The notes: generated by a model from the sequence alone, not told the origin. DNA of 64,000 bases from Zhengitettix transpicula (GCA_037074705.1 CM073590.1:163802746-163866745), one strand, 5' to 3'. Counted from the stretch's first letter, positions 51,468 to 64,000 are shown. Program-made: numbers and translations.

Positions 51468-52375
51468 TGGGTGCTCGGCATTGCCCGAGTTGTCATATGT
51501 CCATAAACCCCGATTTGACTCTTATATCGTTTGCTTTTGCGTTATTTTTATGTAACGCACCTCAACCCCTGTCCTTAAATGTGCTCACCTCCCTTGCCGA
51601 AAGGGATTGAACTCATGGACCCCGAAAAGGTTTCTTTCGATGAATATATCGGTTGTTTTAACATGTTTGAAAATTTCCACTATCGCTGCTGTGGGTTAAA
51701 CAAAAAGTTGAATCTCATAATTAAACTCAGTGACATCCATAAACCAGAATTCGACTCCAATCTCGATTGTTTTTGCGTTATTTTTATGTAATGCCAGTAC
51801 AAACCTGCCATTAAGGGTTTTCCTTTCTCAAATCGAAAGGGGTAGAACTTATATAAGTGCAGAGAAATATTATGAATCTTATTGATTCCCAAAAATATTT
51901 ATTCGACGCAAATATCGGCCGGTTAACATGTTTGAAAATTTCTACCCCCACCCACCTCCGCGCGTTGCCCAGGTTGTCATAAATAAACTCAGCGACATCC
52001 ATAACCCCGATTTGACTCGAATCTCGATTGTTTTGCGTTAGTTTTATGTAACACCCCTACACCACACTCCAATGCCGAAAAGGGTTGAAATTATACACAA
52101 ACAATATCGCTAGAAATACTATCAATGTAATTAACCCTGAAAAATATTTGTTCAACGCAAATATTAGCCGTGTTTGCATGTTTGAATATCTCCAACCTTG
52201 ACTATCCTCGCTCCTGGAGGTGGTAGACGTGTCTCACCCAGACAGTGTTTGTTTCCTGGTTACAAAGAACACGTGTACGAAGTTTGGTGAAATTTTCTCC
52301 ACGGGTGTAGGTTTGTATGCGAAACATACATACAAACAAACAAACATACAAACACTCTATTTTATTTATTAGAAG
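51468..52375 (-). repeat. Family G repeat, inverted copy
   Basis: Starts AACTAGCTGGGTGCTCGGCA-TTGCCCGAGTTGTCAT, the complement of the end of 30100-30925, and repeats its subunits (TTTTGCGTTATTTTTATGTA, GGCCG/GTTTTAACATGTTTGAAAAT-type blocks near 51660, 51925 and 52165). It ends near the AAACTTGGTGAAATTTTC block and a CAAA-rich tail. Confidence 0.75.
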
Positions 52376-53658
52376 AAGAAGATGAGAAAACGGTCTGAAG
52401 CCAGAAAATTGTTCATTAACAAAATATTCATTATCCGGTCGGTTGCAACAGATGATACAGAAAAACCTTGCATCTATTTTTTTTTGTATGATTATATACG
52501 AAATTACTAAACCTTAAGAAGTCTAAAACAAGTAGCAAACCTCGGGATATTTAATGTATTTTTAATATACAATATTTTTAACTGAAGGCCGTTTTTTAAT
52601 TAATCTATAAAAATCATGAATGTTAAGTATGAAAACTGATGCATCTTCGTAAGTATTAACACGTGAAAAGTAACATGATTACGATTTTTAAAGTCATCAA
52701 AATATATTAGAACAACATTTTGTATAAATAAACTTAAAAAAAATATCTAGTACTTGGAAAAGAGAATTAAAGTTTGAATTTTTATTTTTGAAATAAGTAA
52801 AATAATTTTAAATGGACCTATAATATTAATGATGACAACAAAAGAAATCAGAAACGAGCGAAGAAGAATGAAACAGAGGAGAAATCATGTGCCAAAAGTT
52901 AAGTGTGGTATTTGAAGAACAGACGGGGCGAGCGGTTTACTTGGCGGAATCCTTTCATCGGGCTCGCTAATTAGGGCGACTCGGCTCCGATGAGAGGTAA
53001 CGAAGCCTTGCGTCAATTACTTATGCTCTGCGAAACAACAATGCACGCGACTCATTAGGGACGCGTTCTCATTCAATGAAAAACTAGTGCAATTGCATAC
53101 CGGTAAGCGGAGCGTAAATCTCACATTGTTGACCTTCTTTACGAAAGTTGACACTCTCACGGGTTTGATAGAAATAATCTTCCTCTCTCTAAGTCTACTT
53201 CACTGCAGTAATATTACTCGTAATAATAATGATAATACTAGTTATAACAATAACATGGGAACACGATCATATATCCTTAGCGAAAGCATAATTACGACTG
53301 AATTCAAGTGTTATTAGTGTAATAATCCTATGAAGCGTTGGAAATAATCATAGTGGAAGTCAGATTAAATATGGCTGTGTTGATTCTCGTTTAATAGCCC
53401 TTATTAATGTCATCACCGTATACGTACCGCGTTTCTTAGTGCTTGAAATACTGCTTTGGATCTTTATTCTTTCAACTATCTTATTTTCTCTCTCTGAAAG
53501 AAAATGGAATATCCGCATAATGCCTTAGATATTTTAAGTTCCGCAGGTTATCGCTAAACGCATATGGAGCAAGAAATATCATTAATTCACTATTATGCAA
53601 GAGTAGTGTAGCAAATTATGAGTAGCACTGCAATTTTTTATGATAAAACAGAATTATA
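52376..53658. other. Intergenic with a GC-richer unique island
   Basis: The island at 52920-53120 is GC-richer than anything within several kb, is not repeated in the window and has no long frame. It contains TCGCTAATTAGGG and ATTGCATACC-type motifs. It could be a regulatory element; this is a guess. Confidence 0.3.
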
Positions 53659-53700
53659 AGGTAAATAGCACCAAATACAGACAAAAGAAGTGATGATACA
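53659..53700 (+). mobile_element. Family E MITE, left arm only
   Basis: AAGGTAAATAGCACCAAATACAGACAAAAGAAGTGATGAT matches the left arms of 12945-13013 and 38266-38298. The partner may be the opposite arm at 54541-54630, separated by later insertions. Confidence 0.6.
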
Positions 53701-54031
53701 AATATAATTAAATAATTATGGTTCCCTCTTAATATTCCGTCGATTATATTCAAACTAAAGAAACTAATAGAATACTGTTAATTTCAATGATTTTTAATTT
53801 TATATAAATATTAATCAATTGAGCCTAAGAATGGCTGTGACCAGATTTTACTGGTCCTCTCCGGTGTAATTAATTTAAAATTAATTCCGAAAAAGGTTAC
53901 AAAAATTTCTTCCTTTAATTATAAAATTCTAAATATAAATATAAATTATAAAATTATGGTTTTCATGAATATTATATTTTCCTTAATACTATGTATATAT
54001 ATATATACATGTATATATACTATGTATATAC

Positions 54032-54063
<32 letters not shown>
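54032..54063. repeat. (TA)n microsatellite
   Basis: TA run of about 32 bp, preceded by imperfect TATG/TACATG repeats (53990-54030) and followed by TTGTAAAATACAG, which again resembles the TTGTAAT end motif. Confidence 0.93.
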
Positions 54064-54067
<4 letters not shown>

Positions 54068-54540
54068 AAAATACAGTAGAAAGGAAAACGAATTATTTGA
54101 AATCAATACATGAACGTGAAAATTTTATATATAAATTGGGCAAAACGTGAAATAATGTCAAATGTGATACAAAATTTGGAAACTTAGGGAAAATAAAATA
54201 TATCTGGTACAAAAATTAAACCCCTCTCTTGTCCAAATAAGAAATAATAATTCTGTAACGACAAAAGTACACGTATATAATAAAATGTAATCGCTAGTAG
54301 ACAATTTATGTAACGCAAATAGAATACAAAATACTGGATTATAAACTAGTCACAATTAGGGTAGATTCCATAACAGAAAATGTTTGAATGTTTCAAAACA
54401 TTGGCACCTATTTGTTGGTTTACGTTAAAAATTGAAAACGCTATATATTTCTATTCATTTATTTAATGTGTTGGAATAATTTGCATGTTTATTTTCCTGC
54501 TGTTTAGTGAGAAGTATAACTAAAATAATAAATAAAGGGA

Positions 54541-54630
54541 AAATATTATACGTCTTCCAGAAATGTTGAGTGGAATATATATAATCACTTTCCTTTGTCT
54601 GTCATTTGGCTATTTTATCTAATGAAAACA
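54541..54630 (-). mobile_element. Family E MITE, right arm only
   Basis: CCAGAAATGTTGAGTGGAAT...TTTGTCTGTCATTTGGCTATTTTATCT matches the right arm of 13040-13112. Confidence 0.65.
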
Positions 54631-54639
54631 ATAAAATAA

Positions 54640-56865
54640 TGACAATCCACATGTATGATGTGAACACCTACAGTAAGCAAAATTAATTATTTAATTATAT
54701 TTTAAACATAATAAAGTAACAAAATCTTCATTTAAGGACTTTAATAGCGTTCTGCGTCATGTTACAGAAATTTTTAATGCAATTTAAAAACATAAAAATT
54801 GAGTTTACTTTTTTTACCTGGTAGATAACAGAATTTGACTTCTAATTATTTTTTATATCCATTATTCGTAAATATGTATTAAAATTTTATTAAGGTTACG
54901 GATAGAAATATAAGTTAGATTTTCTGATAATAATTCAGTTCAGTATTTTACTGAATAACATGCATACTTTGGACATGAACCTTCATCTGTACATCATTTT
55001 GTGCAGTCTAGCAATAAATTGGCAATAAAAATGCAAAGCTAAAGACTATTTATTTATTTATTTTATATTTTTTATTTATGGTCGCTTGGACAAGTCTTAT
55101 TATTGTGACCTTCAAACTAATACACTTCAGTTACATAATTTACATGAAGTAACATTGATAGAATGCAATTTAGTTACATAATTTTTGAAGTTACCGCGTA
55201 AATATCAGAGAAAAATGTTCATTTTGAATTAGATTAAATCTGATAATTTAGATAAAGTAATTTCTTCATTGATTCCCTTGATGGCTGCGGTGTATTTATC
55301 TGAATGGTACGCATTTCCCTATTTGTTATTAGTGTCGGATGTGTTAAATACAATTTAATTCTCTCCTTTGTGTTATAATACATTGCATTATTTAATGCAT
55401 CAACAGATCCTATCGTCATCACAAATAATATTACGTTGCATATACCTACTTTACTAACATCAATAACTATAGAAAACAAAGAAATGTGGACCTAAATGTT
55501 CTGTAAATAAAATGAAATGTTTGACACTAACCAATCTATATAAATAACGGTAAGGGATGTTTGTATTCTTCGTAACAATAAAGATTATCAATAAGCTCTC
55601 TGACTGATAATGAAATAGTTACTAGTCCTAATTTTGTTATAAAATAACATTGACGTGAACTTCTCAGCTTCTAAATGACACGGGGAAGTGCGCTTATGAC
55701 CTTTAACCTTTAGCTGCGTGCAAGAATAAATTGTCGTAATTAGTTTGAGACATTTTCGCAATTAATTATTTTAGTGCCAAAAAAATAAACATATTTTAAT
55801 GCATGGAATTTTAAGTAAACAGATTATAAAGTATTATAGTCTCAAATTTATTATGTGATACTAATATTTATCCGGTTAGTATATTCTGATGGCTAATTCA
55901 TAATTTTATTCTACATATAAGATTTATAAATATTAAAGTTTCATGAAAAATGAGTTAGTTGGCTATTCAACATGTCTGATTAAAAAATCATTGCTGAATA
56001 TTGCGGGATAATTCTAAAGGATTATTAACGCTTAAATAGGTAAATAAGAATTTAAACGGTTATACGATTTGTTTCGGCAAACGCTTTTATTTATTTAAAA
56101 CAAATTCTACCGTTTGTTTTCATAGAAATGAATGTTTAACAAATTAATAATTGGGAGACTTAATTATTATCTATTCATCCTTCATTTGAAATAATTTTAT
56201 ATATACTATACATTCAACGTAAAAACAATATAAATTATATTAAATTAACGCTTACAAACAAGAAATTCGTTCCAAAAGCTGTAGGTACCTGTAAAATAAC
56301 TTAAATCAATTCTTAAAAAATTATTGCGATAAATTGAGTATCAGCTCGAATATGCATTCATTTAATACAAGAATAAAAAATAATTTACATAAGAACTATT
56401 AGTCTATCTGTAGCACAAAATGAGGTGGAATATACCGGAATATAATTTTTTAACAAACTTCTTTATGACATTAGAGTATGAAGAAGCACTATAGTTGCAT
56501 TCAAAAATGAGCTTAAAAAGTTTTTAATCAGTCACTACGACTCTGAAAGTAGCTGTATTTATTAATAAACTTGTACACTTGGAATTTTGGTGTAAATAGC
56601 TATAACTAAATATTGACAATCTTTCATTATTAAAACGGTTTACAGTGAAAATAATAATTCTATTAATTTTACAAATTTTAATAACATTTTTGATACAGAA
56701 AAAATAGGACGCTGTATTATCATATTATAAATGATACTTATTTAAGTTATTAATTAATTTGGTGTAGTTCAAAATCATTGTAAAAAGACTCTCGTGGGAT
56801 TTACACATAGACTCCCTCTGCATTAAACTATTTCGTTTGCGACAATTGAGGAACTATGTTTCCCC
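54640..56865. other. Intergenic, no gene seen
   Basis: Very AT-rich. No exon or mobile-element protein recognised on either strand. Confidence 0.45.
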
Positions 56866-56869
56866 TAAT

Positions 56870-57300
56870 TATATCCTGCATGCATATCAATTTTTCATAG
56901 TATACTATCTTACGGTATACACTTTTGGGTGAATAGTATCAAGGTTGCTTATTCTTCAGATAAAAGCGATACGAATGATCACGGGTTCCAAATATAATGA
57001 TCACTGTAAACCTTTATTTGTCAAATTAAATATACTTACAGTGATTAATCAGTATATTTATAACTCTCTGACATCTAGGAAGATGTACTTAGGAAATTTT
57101 GACCTTCATCTCCACAATAATATCTGTGTCACCAGATTTAATTATCACATTGTGACTCCTAATGTAAGATTAAGTAAAACTAAAAAGTTGTTTCATTCAA
57201 TCTCAATTGATCTGTTTAATAGATTACCGAAGAATGGATATTCCATAGGATAAAATGTGTTCAAAATTAAAATTAAAAAATAGTTAGTTGAATATCCTTT
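56870..57300 (+). pseudogene. LINE RT C-terminal fragment
   Basis: The plus-strand frame reads LQIKAIRMITGSKYNDHCKP, LFVKLNILTVINQYIYNSL, RFNYHIVTPNVRLSKTK and LFNRLPKN. This is the well-known post-RT segment of Jockey/CR1-type LINEs (QK-x-AIR-I-x-G ... C-x-PLF-x-x-L-x-IL ... Y-x-L ... N-x-LP). One open frame covers most of it; the upstream part is frameshifted. Confidence 0.8.
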
Positions 57301-57417
57301 CTACTCATTAAGTGAATTTTTTCAATTTAATCCAAATATGGAGTTTTATTATGCATTATCTGTAATTTTTTTACGTGACGCTTGCATATTTCTGTATTCT
57401 TCTGCTTTTTTGGCTCT

Positions 57418-57465
57418 AAATAAATTGATTGATAATAAATAAATTGATTCATTGATTGATTTTTT
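57418..57465 (+). repeat. (ATTG)n-like tail of the LINE
   Basis: Imperfect AATAAATTGATTGAT repeats end the LINE fragment about 160 bp after its stop. Such short tandem tails are usual at LINE 3' ends. Confidence 0.7.
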
Positions 57466-59098
57466 TCTTATGAGGATATATGTAAATTGAATTTATTATA
57501 TTCTATTTTATTCTGAAACCTAAATATTATAAATATACCTCTAAAATTATTTATTACAACGAAGTATTGATTTAAGTATTGTAGATTGTGAAGGCTCGAA
57601 AGCGAATGTATAAGAATTTAAGTCCTACACTTTTAATTATACACAAAACATGCCGTTTTTATAGCAATTATCTCTTTATAAGGTTATATGTTAAATCTTT
57701 ATTTAGCAACTGCTCCATCATGAAGTATTTTTAGTTTCATCATCTAACATATTTTATAAAAGTCGGACCTTATCGCTCCCAGCTCACTTGAAATTCCGTT
57801 TGGCTCGTGTAGATATCTGTGAATACAGTAGTTGCAAAAGTAACCGTTAGGTGTTATGTACCTATGAGAGAATTCGCTTGCAAATGATCTTCTGTCTGGA
57901 ATTTCGAAGAAGGGAAAGCAATGTAGCACGTTCGCGCAGACATTAGTGGCATATGCACCCGCCTATATCTCTCCCTGGAGCTATCCGCCGCCATGGCAAT
58001 AAAGTTGAGACGTGCCTTCCAAAGACGATAACGCGTCGCCAACCCACTCAACATTTTTTTCTGGTACACGCGTTTGGTTTGTCACTCGCTGTTAGTCTTT
58101 ATTACATCCAGTCAACGGCATTTTTTTTAAAAAAAATTTTGATAGTTTTCTAGGAACTCACCTGCGTCTCCATTCCAAACATTACACTAAAGGTAATGTC
58201 AAAATGGAAACTACATTTTACTTTTTTTCTCAGAAGGGATATTTGTACATTCATGACGTGCACGGTAGAGTACACTGTGATTTGACTTTTATGAAAGAAG
58301 TATAACATTTCAATAGTTTAGGATTCCTTGTTACGGTGTCTGAAAATGACGTTATTTAAAATCGATTTAATTGTGCATTTCCGAAAAAGAACATTATACT
58401 TAAATGTTTTGAAAGCAATAATTCAATCATGTTACAATTGCAAAAATGAAAATAGAAAATCTTGTAGCAATGAAAAGTAAATAATGTATTACAGTTTATA
58501 AACGTGCATGTGTAAGTTTATTTCTTAAGTAACAAAAATGGATTAGAACGGGATTAATTAAGTTAACTTTCTTTAATACTCTGAAAATAAAGTTAAATAT
58601 TGGTATCCTGTTATTAATTTAACACGCATCAATAAGTTTCAATTTCAGTTAACATAAATGTCGATAAAGCAAAAATAAGTTGCATGTTTTCTACAAGATG
58701 CTACTACTGTAGGATGACATTTTTTCCTTTTATAGCCGAAGTAGTACTTGGAAGGGTAGAAAAGGCGAATGACCGATTTCTTACCCCCCCCCCCTAAAAT
58801 GTTAGAGTAATTTTTAAGTTACCATTAGAAAAATATTTGAACCATTGAATCTGTTATATATTAAAATTATGTCATATTCTTTTGAAGTAGACATCGAGAA
58901 ATTATGTAACAAATATTTTTTTTATAGTTTCGCGGAAAACAAAGGAGGGTGTAAAAAGGATGTCATATGAAAACGAAAATGGAATAATCATCAAGAAGAG
59001 AGATTAGAGATTTAGACATCTACTGTGAAATTCCTGGTTAATTGCAGTTAAGAATAAAACTTGAAACATAAAAAATTATGACTTGAGCAAATGTCTGT
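57466..59098. other. Intergenic, no gene seen
   Basis: AT-rich except a GC-richer island at 57770-58080 with short frames on both strands that resemble no known protein. Confidence 0.45.
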
Positions 59099-59268
59099 TT
59101 TAATGAAAGATTCTCGGATTATCAACCGCGGTCAATTGTTTACTAAAACATTCTAGTTCTGCGAAATTCATCTCTTCCATTAGGTGACTGATGACGGCGG
59201 TGATATTTTTCTCACAAACGTTGTGTTTTAGTAAACCTGGTTGATAAACCGAGAATCTTTTATTGAAT
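59099..59268. mobile_element. Palindromic MITE (170 bp)
   Basis: Arms of about 48 bp at 59099-59150 and 59221-59268 are inverted copies: AAAGATTCTCGGWTTATCAACC, then TTTACTAAAACA. A non-repeated centre of about 70 bp lies between them. No TTGTAAT ends and no (TA)n flanks, so it is a different family. Confidence 0.8.
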
Positions 59269-60629
59269 CAATACATCGGGAAAGTCTACGTTATTTGATT
59301 ACAAATCTCTGTTAGTTAAAAATTTACTGCCAAATAAATTCGTAAAATTTGGTAACAAATCTGTGCACTGTTTATGAAGAATGTAAAAGTATATGCGTCA
59401 ACTATCTGAAAATAATAATGTGTTTTACCGCTAAGTCACATAATTTGAGAGGTAAAGGTGGAAGATAATGAATCCAATATCGATAGTCAATTTTATTTTC
59501 ATGCAAAATTATTCCCTTATATGATTAAAGTGAAGAAAATTATTATAGTTTTTGTCTGGGATAATACTAGATTGACTTTCAAAATTTATTAATGCACAAT
59601 GTTATACCTATCTGCGTAGATTATCTTGCTTAGTTAATATTTAGATTTAATGGATTTATTTTTTAATTTAAAAAGTAGCTCCTATTGAATTTTTCATAGT
59701 TACCTTCAACTACGATAATTTTAGTTTTTGAAAAATAAAGTAGCTTACGACTCTGATATAATCAATTGGGAAAGTCCTCATTCATCTGCAGGACTGCGTG
59801 GCAATTTCCAAACCGGATGCTGAATCATTAAAAAGTCGTTTCATTACATGGGTATCCATTCAATACTGAGTCGGAAGCTAATTTTTTCCGGGAACAATGC
59901 GTAGCAATTAGCTAGCTCTAACGAATAGATATTCCTTGGCATCAAAAGTTTTGCGTATGAGTTTGAAATTCTAGGAGACAGTTTCGGAGCTATTCTGTGG
60001 CTGTTCCATGCGCTGAAACAATGCGGCCTCCGGAATTTCAAAGCCTTTTAAGTCAGACGCGCAGCTACCCACGACTGTGAAAAATTAAAGAGGACCAGTT
60101 GTCAATTTCAACGCTACATATCATTCATACCACAAAGAATCGCGTACTGCACGGTTTCAGATCTAGGAATATTTAATTCTGAGGAATTTCTTGCCATGAA
60201 TTTTATAATTAGATGTGCAATGGATTCGTTGGAAGACCATTTGCTCCAGTGCAGAAACGAATAACTTCCTTGTTTAATTGCTGTCAAAATATTCACGAGA
60301 AATTCAGAACCAGATTTAAATTCATTTTTGTAAATTTTTCTCCACCTGATACACGCTTAGGCCTACATGAATAACATAGAAAGTGATCTCAATCCAAATA
60401 AATGTACAGAGCATATTATAACTATTGCAGTACGAATTTTTAGAAAAATAAGACTATATATATTCATAACAAAACTATAAGGAATTTCATGAATTTTAGC
60501 CAAGATTTCACTAATAAAATATAAAGATGTTTTTAAAAGTAAAAAAAGACAGAAAAGAAGATAATATAGTCACAAACTTCAAGAAGCCGTATGATATTTG
60601 TGTAAGTCGATATATTCCCTTACTATAGA
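59269..60629. other. Intergenic, no gene seen
   Basis: AT-rich, with a more balanced-composition segment at 59760-60290 that has only short frames without known motifs. Confidence 0.45.
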
Positions 60630-61435
60630 TTGATCCAAATTATGGCGTGTGCAGATGATGTAGCTATAATTGCACGTATAAAGAATGCACTTCAGGAAAC
60701 CTATGACGAATTGGAGAGAGGTGCACAACAAATAGAACTAGTAGTAAATAATAGTAAAACAAAGTTCTTGGTGAGTTCCAGAACAAGTCAACCGGCACAA
60801 GCTTTTAGATGTGGAGGAAAGTGTTTTGAAGGGGTGCAGGAATTTAGATATCTAGGCTCTCTGATCACTGCACAAAATGAAGCTAAAAAGGAAATCAATG
60901 CCAGACTGGCCGCAGGAAATCGATGTTACGCGGCTTTATTTTCAACATTAAGATACAAGCAAATTTCACGGAAAGCTAAGTTGACCATTTACAAAACTAT
61001 ATTCGACCGGTGGTTACATATGCAGCGGAGACATTGTTATTAAATAAATCTAAAGAAAAAAGGTTAATGTTATGGGAAAGAAAGGTATCGAGAAGATCTT
61101 TGGACCAACGAAAACAGAACTGGGATGGTGCATTATAACAAATCAGGAGCTTAGAGACCTGTACAATGAGCAGGATATAATATCTGTGATAAAAACTGCT
61201 CGAGTGTGTTGGCTAGGATACGTACATCGGATGGAGAATACAAGAGAACCAAAGAAAGTTCTGGAGGGGCATCCAGGTGGCAGAAGATACAGAGGTAGAT
61301 CAAGAAAGCGTTGGATTGAAGAGGTGGAGAAAGATTACGCGCTATGGGAGTCAGGAGATGGAGAACCAAGGCAATCGAAAGAGAGCTTTGGAATAAGATA
61401 CTCGCGGAGACCAAGGTTCTACAAGGATCGTAGCG
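60630..61435 (+). pseudogene. LINE RT C-terminal region, two frames
   Basis: The first frame (60630-61043) begins MACADDVAIIAR, the YADD catalytic box with Tyr changed to Cys, then LELV-NNSKTKFLVSS and FRYLGSLIT and the A-x-NRCYAAL segment. A frameshift/stop near 61020 separates it from KGIEKIFGPTKTELGW, TARVCWLGYVHRMENTREPK and RGRSRKRWIEEVEKD. Order and motifs are those of a non-LTR retrotransposon. Clade not settled. Confidence 0.85.
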
Positions 61436-61461
61436 TCAAACAGTCAGTCAGTCAGTCAGAT
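61436..61461 (+). repeat. (CAGT)n tail of the LINE
   Basis: CAAACAGTCAGTCAGTCAGT directly after the LINE coding end, a short tandem 3' tail that marks the insertion end. Confidence 0.8.
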
Positions 61462-62029
61462 ATATTATTTTACAAAAAATGTAAAACTCAGACCATTTTA
61501 GAATTTTACTTAATTTTTAAAATTTTAATTATAACTATATGTGAAGTACAATTAAAAATATTTTTTTGATACCGATGAAGTAATAAGAATAATTTATACC
61601 CCTTTTATGCTCTTATAGTTTACTTATTAATATTTTTATTTCATCCTCTTATTTAAATTACAAAATTTATTTGGTATTAGTCTTTTGGTCGTACAGTAGC
61701 CGAAAGACAATAGTGGTTAGAAATTGTAGCAATGATTGCAAATATCACAGATTCTCGGTGACATTTATTGGAACAAGTTACCAGCTGGGAACATTTCTAA
61801 TTCATTTTGTTGCTCCATATCATAGCTATGCAACTGGCTATATCATTTTTATACGAGAAAATTAATGTCCATGATGCTGAAGTTGTTTAATCAGAAAATG
61901 TGAATGCTGCTCCCGCATAATATTGACTGTAATTATGTGCATAGTATTTCGATGAACTCGTATTGTTTTATCAAGTATACATTGGTCCATGGACAAACTG
62001 TGACGGGTAATACAGCTTACTAAATCATA
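61462..62029. other. Possibly the upstream part of the broken transposase
   Basis: From about 61670 on, weak frames on the plus strand may be decayed transposase sequence, but no motif is certain. Confidence 0.3.
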
Positions 62030-62374
62030 CATTTTTGTATCGGAATATTTCGTCGGGAAATGGCGTGATGTGGCACGAACACAAAAAATTAGACACGAAG
62101 AGAATAACACTGTTTATTTACATCATCATTGCTAAGTTCTTCTTTCCTGTCCGATGGCCACGCCGATTGCCAGATTTATCTATAATCAATTACTTCTTAT
62201 GGGGTTATCTGAATGCCATCATACGAGACTCCAGTTGACCTTCAGGACTTCGTTGTTCGACTTTCCATTGCGGCAGCAAGCGAGCGCGAAGTGCCTGGCA
62301 TGTTTGGAACACTTCTTCGACGCTACCAAGCATGTATTACTGTTAGTGGTGGCAATTTTGAGCATTTATTGTGA
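62030..62374 (+). pseudogene. Mariner/IS630-like transposase C-terminus, broken
   Basis: The first frame ends RWPRRLPDLSIINYFLWGYL, matching the WPPRSPDL-x-x-x-D-x-FLWGYL signature of a group of insect Tc1/mariner-like transposases. The catalytic third Asp (expected after LSII) is Asn. A +1 shift near 62230 leads to VDLQDFVVRLSIAAASER, VPGMFGTLLRRYQACI and GGNFEHLL before a TGA at 62372-62374. The N-terminal half is not recognisable. Confidence 0.75.
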
Positions 62375-63724
62375 AAATTGTTGGAAAGAATCACATTGCG
62401 ATGATGTTGTAAATAAACATTTTTTTATCTTCTTGTCTCATTTTTTTTATTGTGCCTCAAAGCGTCATTTCCGACAATATCTTTCATTACACGAAATGTA
62501 TGTATGTAAATGGTACCACCCCTCAATGTTTTTCTCTTGACCGGTGTAATAAACTTGTAATGTTTTCATTTTATTTTTCATATTTCTCCATTAATTAGAC
62601 TGAATGTGACTAATGAATATAAAATGTTCGCAAGAAACGGATTGGTTAATACGAAGGTTAACACTTTTTATTCACACACAAACACACTCATACATAGTTT
62701 AAAAAATTTCGTTTTGTATAATCACTAAACTTCAACCAAAAATTCCCATATTTTGCACCTAACACTGGATATTTAAGGAGATTTTTTTTTAAAAAAACTG
62801 GATTACGCATGTTGACGATATTTATGAGTGTGTGCTATATGATGCCAGTTGCCCCTGATTTTGTTAGTGATTGAATTTTAAAAATATATACGAGATTTTA
62901 GATGTATTCCTGTGACCCTACTTAATATTTTCTGAAACAATGAGACGTCTCACAAATATAATTTGTTATACGTTGGAGGATATTTTCAAATAACACTTTG
63001 TTGCTGCTTTGGAATCGACGTCTTATCTTCAGGATAATACTCTTAATTATGACATATTTGCAAAAGTGACTCGAACTTCGTAAATACTCATTACAAGTCA
63101 AATTCTTTACAGGAAAAATATAGTGGTAAAGATTTCGTTATCAAGTTTATTTCGTATCAGCCTTAAGTAGCATTAATAAAAAAATCTTTAAAAGGCTCTT
63201 AATTGGAAAACTTATGTCATATATATGCATTCATCATTGTCTTTTAATTAATTTTAGAGTCTAGGTGCAGAGTATTCTAGAATTTTTTCCTCTACGTATA
63301 TGTCATTATAACCGTGAAAATATTGTACGCCGTAAAGTTTATTCATTAAACAGATTGCAGCCCAAGTGATAATATTACATACACCTATACAAATAACTAC
63401 AAATATTAAATTACTTCAAACATAGATGTTAATTAATCTTCTTGGTTTAATTTACCTTTACACATTTGCTGCTGTCACTCTCAAGTACATTTGTGTGTCC
63501 GCCTGAAGTGTTTTAATTTAGAATACGTCAACACTTATAATAAAAAGTTAAAACTTTTCATTATGTAGAAATTTTTCTCTATCATCGATACGATTATTTA
63601 TAATCTTTTAGTATTATTGTAGCGAGTTTTCTAATTTATATATTAATATGTATAAGTACTTTCCGACTTTCATTTTTATCATTTACAAATTATATAACTT
63701 ACATATTATATTATAATATATATA
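62375..63724. other. Intergenic, no gene seen
   Basis: AT-rich; the first 200 bp may be the 3' end of the mariner-like element. Nothing else recognised. Confidence 0.45.
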
Positions 63725-64000
63725 TTGTAGTAATTGGTAATTAAGACATTGTTCTAATTGGAAAATTGGATTGTAGAGGACTCATTATTAGAGGATATAG
63801 AGCGGACGCCGCAACAATTCGGCGAAGCAAAGAAAACATTGTTGAGGTTCTACGCGCTCAAAATCTACGAGACGAACGGACAGTCAGGCAATGAACGGCG
63901 AGGCATAAGGACCAGAAAAGTTTTTGTACAAAAGTTTTAGAGTCAGGCATAGAACAGCGAGGTGTTAAGACCAAAACTTTTCAGATTTTAAAAAGTTTTG
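63725..64000 (-). mobile_element. TTGTAAT-family element, copy C3, cut by window end
   Basis: Begins TTGTAGTAATTGGTAATTAA after TATATA and closely follows the first 250 bp of copy C2 (34790-35040): GGATTGTAGAGGAC, GGATATAGAGCGGACGCCGC, TACGCGCTCAAAAT. It continues past the window. Confidence 0.85.

Noticed and set aside
60630..61569. Two adjacent host genes
   Set aside because: The frames are consecutive parts of one non-LTR retrotransposon, followed by a (CAGT)n tail.

Overview
The window is nuclear DNA from an animal, almost certainly an insect. It is strongly AT-rich, genes are split by many GT-AG introns, and the space between exons is full of decayed transposons and long (TA)n microsatellites. 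The two genes belong to insect-typical families, a secreted JHE/venom-type carboxylesterase and a CYP4C-like P450. Gene style and repeat load fit a large-genome hemimetabolous insect such as a cockroach or termite; this assignment is inference only.

Layout. 1-6400: a partial LTR element on the minus strand (LTR about 1427-2113), then a heavily deleted Ty3/gypsy element on the plus strand (LTR-like repeats near 2320-2480 and 6255-6400; gag, protease, RT thumb/RNase H and integrase scraps), itself interrupted by two tandem copies of a GC-rich repeat (family A). 7066-23925: a carboxylesterase gene with ten coding exons that splice into an uninterrupted 577-codon frame with signal peptide and the full Ser-Glu-His triad. 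21330-25660: a minus-strand LINE in the last esterase intron, a second LINE 3' end directly after the esterase poly(A) signals, a Penelope-like GIY-YIG fragment and a MITE. 27950-35720: three long elements bounded by TTGTAAT-type ends (27953-28899, 32053-33141, 34790-35721) and a repeat with internal subrepeats (30100-30925). 35862-46465: a cytochrome P450 gene with twelve coding exons that join into a 510-codon CYP4 protein with every diagnostic motif. 46466-64000: no host gene recognised; LINE pieces, a broken mariner-like transposase, MITEs and another TTGTAGT-ended element running off the end.

The two genes lie on the same strand about 12 kb apart. In both, a splice-acceptor-like AG lies 8-14 bases before the ATG, so each probably has an untranslated leader exon further upstream. 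The families suggest small-molecule metabolism (ester hydrolysis outside the cell or in the secretory path; fatty acid, hormone or xenobiotic oxidation at the ER), but the sequence does not show that they share a pathway.

The most unusual signal is a group of elements from about 0.2 to 1.4 kb whose ends begin TTGTAAT or TTGYGAT and which sit against or between (TA)n runs, several folding back on themselves. They look like transposons that target TA microsatellites. Four hammerhead-ribozyme-like motifs of the kind carried by Penelope-like elements are the second.
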